Below are positions 63,101 to 64,000 of a DNA stretch of 64,000 bases, piece after piece (positions within the stretch are counted from its first letter, which is position 1; every line of letters starts with the position of its first letter). A program made the position numbers and the translations under genes. The stretch covers positions 110,213,610 through 110,277,609 of the forward strand of contig QVOM02000034.1 in NCBI GenBank assembly GCA_003586115.2, given 5' to 3'. The notes under the pieces are model-generated. The model did not search any database and was not told the origin of the DNA. It was given only the letters and a program-made list of their open reading frames with translations. This stretch comes from Salvator merianae. Taxonomy: Eukaryota; Chordata; Lepidosauria; Squamata; Teiidae.

Positions 63101-63187
63101 TTTTATGGCAAGCACTTGGATTACTGAATTACTTCTTTTTTTCTACAGGGTTCAGGCCCCCAATCTGGTGTCCGCATTACCATCCAG
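46170..63187 (+). CDS. Secreted Reeler-domain protein with a microexon-encoded tail (16 exons seen, 3' end outside window)
   Basis: The model joins 16 exons: 46170-46365, 47008-47138, 48668-48756, 50248-50395, 50828-50860, 51955-51996, 53733-53774, 55163-55210, 55896-55937, 57243-57281, 57455-57484, 58204-58242, 58428-58445, 58862-58894, 61318-61344 and 63149-63187. Every junction is AG/GT and the frame stays open for 332 codons. Residues 1-21 look like a signal peptide. Residues about 31-160 match the Reeler domain: C31 in CESM, PY at 48-49, GFKWFMLQAR at 73-82, VGSF at 90-93, C105, LWVSP at 127-131 and YW at 149-150. Residues 173-188 are a basic linker. Residues 189-332 are a Gly/Ser/Tyr/Gln-rich tail made only by microexons. 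Sequons lie at N26, N107, N123 and N164, so secretion and glycosylation are likely. Reeler domains occur in reelin, F-spondin, FRRS1, REELD1 and insect defence proteins; none of the partner domains of the first three is visible here. The last exon ends in a good donor, so more exons follow. Function is unknown; an extracellular structural, adhesive or defence role is inference. Confidence 0.85.
46773..46829. repeat. (CCCAT)n microsatellite in intron 1
   Basis: About 11 uninterrupted CCCAT units. The HPIPS-repeat peptide read from it is not real. Confidence 0.97.
47008..47138 (+). CDS. Exon 2: Reeler domain core
   Basis: The acceptor TTTTTTCCAG precedes a 131-nt exon that completes a Val codon split with exon 1 and encodes residues 66-109. 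It carries the most diagnostic Reeler block: GFKWFMLQAR, then VGSF and a cysteine (C105) before the domain midpoint. The donor is TCG|GTACGT and exit phase is 0. NMS at 107-109 is a possible N-glycosylation site. Identification rests on the order and spacing of these motifs. Confidence 0.9.
48668..48756 (+). CDS. Exon 3: Reeler domain, C-terminal half
   Basis: The acceptor TTTTTCAG precedes an 89-nt exon encoding residues 110-138 with an exit in phase 2 at TTTTT|GTAAGT. It contains SALIHTD and LWVSP, which match the conserved ALTH and W-x-AP positions of Reeler domains, and VQF leading into the final strand. NIT at 123-125 is a glycosylation sequon. Confidence 0.9.
48960..49510. other. AT-rich block in intron 3, possibly a hAT-type remnant
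   Basis: The sequence is dense in TTTTTGCAAAAATG-like words on both strands and ends GCAAATCCCTA, reminiscent of hAT ends. No matching left end or target duplication was found. Confidence 0.3.
49570..50101. mobile_element. TTTCCRCA-family MITE in intron 3
   Basis: The left end ATTATTTCCGCACTTCC and the right end ACTGCAGAAACAGTT are inverted. The interior TTGGGATAGG-type and CAGGACAGGGGGGT blocks match related copies. It ends about 145 bp before exon 4. Confidence 0.55.
50248..50395 (+). CDS. Exon 4: end of Reeler domain and basic linker
   Basis: This 148-nt exon starts after TTTCTTTCCAG, completes Leu139 with one base, and ends in phase 0 at AAG|GTATGT. It supplies the last Reeler strand (ATIFKD, then YW at 149-150) and then changes character to an acidic/Ser stretch and a Lys/Arg-rich linker ending PKGRKK (183-188). 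The linker could be a dibasic processing site separating the domain from the tail; that is inference. All later exons are tiny and phase 0, so this exon marks the boundary between the ordinary gene and the microexon array. Confidence 0.9.
50828..50860 (+). CDS. Microexon 5 (33 nt, SAFTVRINCGQ)
   Basis: Acceptor TTTCATTTACAG and donor CAG|GTAAGA enclose exactly 11 codons, phase 0 on both sides. The peptide has one cysteine near its end and finishes in Gln. Its VRI core recurs in microexon 16 (GVRITIQ), which suggests an exon-duplication relationship. Confidence 0.85.
51340..51650. mobile_element. MITE fragment in the intron before microexon 6
   Basis: CAGAAGTCAGTGCTACCAC, AACTTTAGTTCCTGGCCTTT and the CTATCCCACTATAG palindrome region are shared with other GGGCC- or TTTCCRCA-type copies. 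Confidence 0.4.
51955..51996 (+). CDS. Microexon 6 (42 nt, GGAGSYASSSECAK)
   Basis: The acceptor TATCACTTTCAG and donor AAG|GTGAGC enclose 14 codons in phase 0/0. It opens with Gly-Gly and carries a cysteine three residues from the end. This layout (GG, Tyr in the middle, C-x-x end) recurs in microexons 8 and 9. Confidence 0.85.
52616..52717 (+). CDS. Possible alternative terminal exon (33 codons then stop)
   Basis: TTGTTTTCTCCAG is a good acceptor and is followed by 33 open phase-0 codons starting VDKNTAKRVFCKN, then TGA. The Asn/Ala/Ser/Tyr content and single Cys resemble the microexon peptides. No downstream donor of good quality exists, so it could only be an alternative end. Confidence 0.25.
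   Translation, partial: VDKNTAKRVFCKNANANYSVAASSVSALAFLDN
53210..53407 (+). mobile_element. tRNA-derived SINE with 11-bp target duplication
   Basis: An A box (TAGCACAATGG) and a B box-like GTTTGATCTCT head the element, followed by the tail containing CAAGAAAACTGCATAGAGGT. AGTGAGTCACT flanks both sides (53199-53209 and 53408-53418). It sits in the intron between microexons 6 and 7. Confidence 0.8.
53733..53774 (+). CDS. Microexon 7 (42 nt, GSTFSSQSISGQSQ)
   Basis: The acceptor ATTCTCTTTCAG and donor CAG|GTAAGA enclose 14 codons in phase 0/0. The peptide is six Ser and three Gln out of 14, with no cysteine. It belongs to the Gln-ending class of modules. Confidence 0.85.
54490..54899. mobile_element. 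GGGCC-type MITE in the intron before microexon 8
   Basis: The right end AGGTGCAAGTAGGCCC and the near-perfect palindrome AGCCTAGTATGGTATTGTTA, ATACCATACTAGGCT identify the family. The long minus-strand open frame 54324-54827 crosses it and is not a gene. Confidence 0.55.
55163..55210 (+). CDS. Microexon 8 (48 nt, GGIVYQGGIKKGGCIG)
   Basis: The acceptor ACTTTCTTTCAG and donor GGT|GTAAGC enclose 16 codons, the longest of the series, in phase 0/0. Seven of 16 residues are Gly. It shares the GG start, a central Tyr and a C-x-x end with microexons 6 and 9. Confidence 0.85.
55686..55781 (+). CDS. Possible cassette exon (32 codons, Lys/Ser-rich)
   Basis: A strong acceptor (TTTTCCCCCCTAG) leads into 32 open phase-0 codons ending at a weak donor TCT|GTAATT. 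It would preserve the frame between microexons 8 and 9. Its peptide is Lys-rich with one Cys (KKARVYNLSLKC at the start), unlike its neighbours. It is twice as long as any microexon, so it may be a chance open stretch. Confidence 0.25.
55896..55937 (+). CDS. Microexon 9 (42 nt, GGTASVYNKYGCTD)
   Basis: The acceptor TTTTCTCTACAG and donor GAT|GTAAGT enclose 14 codons in phase 0/0. It has the same length and layout as microexon 6: Gly-Gly start, cysteine third from the end. Two tyrosines are present. Confidence 0.87.
56126..56262. mobile_element. TGGTATACTGG-family MITE
   Basis: GATTCCACACTGGCTGGTAT at the left pairs with CAGTGTGGAATTGCCC at the right. It lies in the intron between microexons 9 and 10. 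Confidence 0.65.
56694..56815 (+). mobile_element. CR1-like LINE 3' fragment in the intron before microexon 10
   Basis: CTAAGAACATAAGAGGAACC and GGCCCATCTAGTCCAGCATC match the family. It is truncated after GGGCATCTCAAGCAG. Confidence 0.7.
57077..57100. repeat. (CA)n microsatellite in the intron before microexon 10
   Basis: About 11 CA units, followed by imperfect CACT and CACA words. It lies about 145 bp upstream of microexon 10. Confidence 0.9.
57243..57281 (+). CDS. Microexon 10 (39 nt, PGLNYGGSNSYGQ)
   Basis: The acceptor TTTCATTTGCAG and donor CAG|GTAAGA enclose 13 codons in phase 0/0. The peptide is Gly/Tyr/Asn-rich and ends in Gln. The intron after it is only 173 bp, the shortest in the gene. 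Confidence 0.87.
57455..57484 (+). CDS. Microexon 11 (30 nt, SVSTVSDKGK)
   Basis: The acceptor CTGTTTTTTTACAG and donor AAG|GTATGC enclose 10 codons in phase 0/0. It lacks Tyr, Cys and Gln and ends in Lys, like microexon 6 and exon 4. Confidence 0.83.
57543..57713 (+). CDS. Possible alternative terminal exon
   Basis: TTTGCTTAGGGTTTTCAG precedes 56 phase-0 codons (start SAQPLPTTS) and then TAA. If spliced from microexon 11 it would give a shorter secreted form. No clear poly(A) signal follows, and a run this long can occur by chance. Confidence 0.2.
   Translation, partial: SAQPLPTTSLQLSPYLRNSSALDQHDLEGCPSYFVPDVQQQKYAVAHGVYYSSQTK
57782..57890 (+). mobile_element. tRNA-derived SINE, head fragment
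   Basis: GGCTGTAGTTCAATGGTC (A box), AGCAGAGGGTTGCAGGCTCA with CAATCC (B box) and GTAATGGCAAACCAC match the SINE family. It lies in the intron between microexons 11 and 12. Confidence 0.7.
57897..57985. mobile_element. Fold-back MITE, right-arm fragment in intron between microexons 11 and 12
   Basis: CTGTCATAGTCTGCACTAGC, then TATTCCAGG, AATCTGGAATAAGGC and CAGTGCAGGAAAGG match one arm of the family. It is joined to the SINE fragment just upstream. Confidence 0.7.
58204..58242 (+). CDS. Microexon 12 (39 nt, VIVYAPSKPYPPE)
   Basis: A poly-T tract and GGCAG precede 13 codons, with donor GAA|GTAAGC and phase 0/0. The peptide has four Pro and two Tyr, so its composition differs from the Gly-rich modules and may form an extended turn-rich segment. 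Confidence 0.83.
58428..58445 (+). CDS. Microexon 13 (18 nt, RITYSS)
   Basis: The acceptor TTCTCTTAACAG and donor TCG|GTAAGG enclose only six codons in phase 0/0. It lies 185 bp after microexon 12. Both splice sites are strong and the position fits the series, but an 18-nt exon could be a chance match, so confidence is lower than for its neighbours. Confidence 0.7.
58862..58894 (+). CDS. Microexon 14 (33 nt, QLANSKYKHIQ)
   Basis: The acceptor TTTTCCTTTTAG and donor CAG|GTAATC enclose 11 codons in phase 0/0. It begins and ends with Gln and contains two Lys and a Tyr. The following intron (2423 bp) is the longest and is filled with transposons. Confidence 0.8.
59083..59392 (+). mobile_element. 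Element homologous to 42985-43310, in intron after microexon 14
   Basis: It begins GACCCTGTCCAGACAGGGGG and includes GCAACCCCACCATAGCTACA and GGGAAAACCCAAC, with TTTTGCACTAGCGAAATACC at the right. These blocks appear inverted at 42985-43310. Confidence 0.65.
60130..60160. repeat. (CA)n microsatellite
   Basis: About 15 uninterrupted CA units at the edge of the L1 3' fragment. Confidence 0.95.
60165..60605 (-). mobile_element. L1-type LINE 3' end in the intron between microexons 14 and 15
   Basis: The minus strand encodes GWRDSPKWSLQMWNRYIIDQ and later EKWMKTKQYM, matching the C-terminal part of L1 ORF2, and then stops. It is antisense to the host gene. Confidence 0.65.
60628..60812. mobile_element. 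TGGTATACTGG-family MITE
   Basis: TTTCACACTGGCTGGTATAC and CTAGGAGCCTCCCTTCCGCA face CAGAAGGAAGGCTCCTAGTA and CCAGTATACCAGACAGTGCA. This is the most complete copy of its family and is strongly palindromic. Confidence 0.75.
61046..61155. mobile_element. Fold-back MITE, degenerate copy
   Basis: GGCCTTATTCCAGAGTATAT at the left and CCCAGAATAAGTCCCAGTG at the right are inverted family landmarks. The middle is shortened. Confidence 0.6.
61318..61344 (+). CDS. Microexon 15 (27 nt, NTQYGEKIQ)
   Basis: The acceptor AATTTCTTTACAG and donor CAG|GTATGT enclose nine codons in phase 0/0. The end KIQ resembles the HIQ and TIQ ends of microexons 14 and 16, suggesting that the three derive from one ancestor exon. 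Confidence 0.8.
61737..62196. mobile_element. Harbinger-like MITE, TSD AAT, in intron between microexons 15 and 16
   Basis: The left end is GGGCCTTTTCACACTT and the right end is the complement of GGGTCTGTTTGTACTT. AAT flanks both sides. It belongs to the same family as 26157-26587. Confidence 0.7.
63149..63187 (+). CDS. Microexon 16 (39 nt, GSGPQSGVRITIQ)
   Basis: The acceptor TTTTTCTACAG and donor CAG|GTAACG enclose 13 codons in phase 0/0. It ends in Gln like microexons 5, 7, 10, 14 and 15. It is the last exon found; the good donor shows that the transcript continues beyond the window. Confidence 0.83.
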
Positions 63188-64000
63188 GTAACGGAATAAT
63201 GGCGTTTCCTGCAATGTTCCATGCATTGCTTCCCTAACTTTGGGAGGTTTGAATTGCACTTTTAAATGATAAGCTAGGAAAACTCATACCACTGTCATTG
63301 ACAGTAGAATATATAGGTTCAGTAGCGACTTAGTTGAAACAGAATTGATGGGGTAAGGTGATTGCACCAAATGGCGCTTCACTTTTAATCTCATTGAATT
63401 CCATTTTGGTCTGCTGTGGACTGAAACGTGGCTTGGGAATATCAAAGACAAAGCTTCAAATGGCGCACTTCCCCCAATGTTCATATTGTACCACATGGAA
63501 GATCTTCAGTAACACTGGGAGACATTAGTACCATCCAAACGGCCATTTTTGGCTGTCTTCTGGTCACTTGAGGGCAGGACAGACAAACACCTCTTTCCCT
63601 ATTAAGTCCCCAAGACTACTAAATTCCTGGTAAGTAGGACTTAATGCAAAGCCTCATTAAACTATCCGAGGGTAACCATTGTCAGAGAATTTGACTCTGG
63701 ACTGCCACGGAAATATGTACAGTGGTCAGGAGGCAACACAATGTGCGCAGAGGCACCTGGAATCACTGCCAGAGACCCCAAATGCAGCAGACTTCCACCT
63801 GCATGTCCAGTCCCAGGGGTACATTCTGAGGCTGCTGAGAGTGGTGCTCCGCCATAGCTGCCTTCCTTGGGGCTCTGAGGTGGCACATAGTATGGATTAC
63901 ATGCCCCCACCCTCAGGGCGGCCACTCTGTGTTATGGTTTGAATCCCACTCCTTTTGAGGGGCACGTGGATGAAGCTAATGTGAAGGTTTTTTTATTTAA
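63188..64000. other. Start of the next intron, cut by the window edge
   Basis: No further microexon was found. The last 350 bp have MITE-like composition but no defined ends. Confidence 0.45.

Noticed and set aside
46170..63187. Annotation of the gene as FRRS1 (ferric-chelate reductase)
   Set aside because: Only the Reeler domain is shared; no DOMON or multi-pass cytochrome b561 region is present in the visible exons.

Overview
This window is animal nuclear DNA, most likely from a squamate reptile (lizard or snake). The evidence is long stretches without genes, exons with GT-AG splice sites, tRNA-derived SINEs, CR1-, L2- and L1-type LINE remnants, and a very large number of short palindromic DNA transposons. 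There are no bacterial-type genes or operons. All calls were made by reading; no database was searched.

Region 1-46169 is mostly intergenic and packed with mobile-element debris. Many copies are non-autonomous elements with ends of the form GGGCC-TTTCTGCACTT and 3-bp target duplications (TAA, TTA, AAT, AAA and TCT were read directly). These fit the PIF/Harbinger style. A 44-residue Myb/SANT-like open frame at 22901-23035 resembles the accessory protein of such elements or a gene derived from one. A 684-bp hAT-type element (29291-29974) has a perfect 8-bp target duplication and an internal 144-bp tandem repeat. One minus-strand open frame with a strong splice acceptor (36514-36932) may be the last exon of an unrecognised gene.

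Region 46170 to the right edge holds the main gene, on the plus strand and open at the right end. Four ordinary exons encode a secretion signal and one complete Reeler (reelin N-terminal type) domain, followed by a basic linker. Then come twelve microexons of 18-48 nt. All are phase 0 at both ends, all have good splice sites, and they are spread over about 12.4 kb of transposon-rich intron. Together they encode a 144-residue Gly/Ser/Tyr/Gln-rich tail (25 Gly, 23 Ser, 11 Tyr) with four cysteines. The reading frame covers 332 codons within the window and continues past it. No DOMON, cytochrome b561 or spondin domain is seen.

Because every microexon is a multiple of three and in the same phase, any subset could be included or skipped without breaking the frame. 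The locus therefore looks built to produce many variants of a secreted Reeler protein. This is the part of the window most likely to be undescribed.
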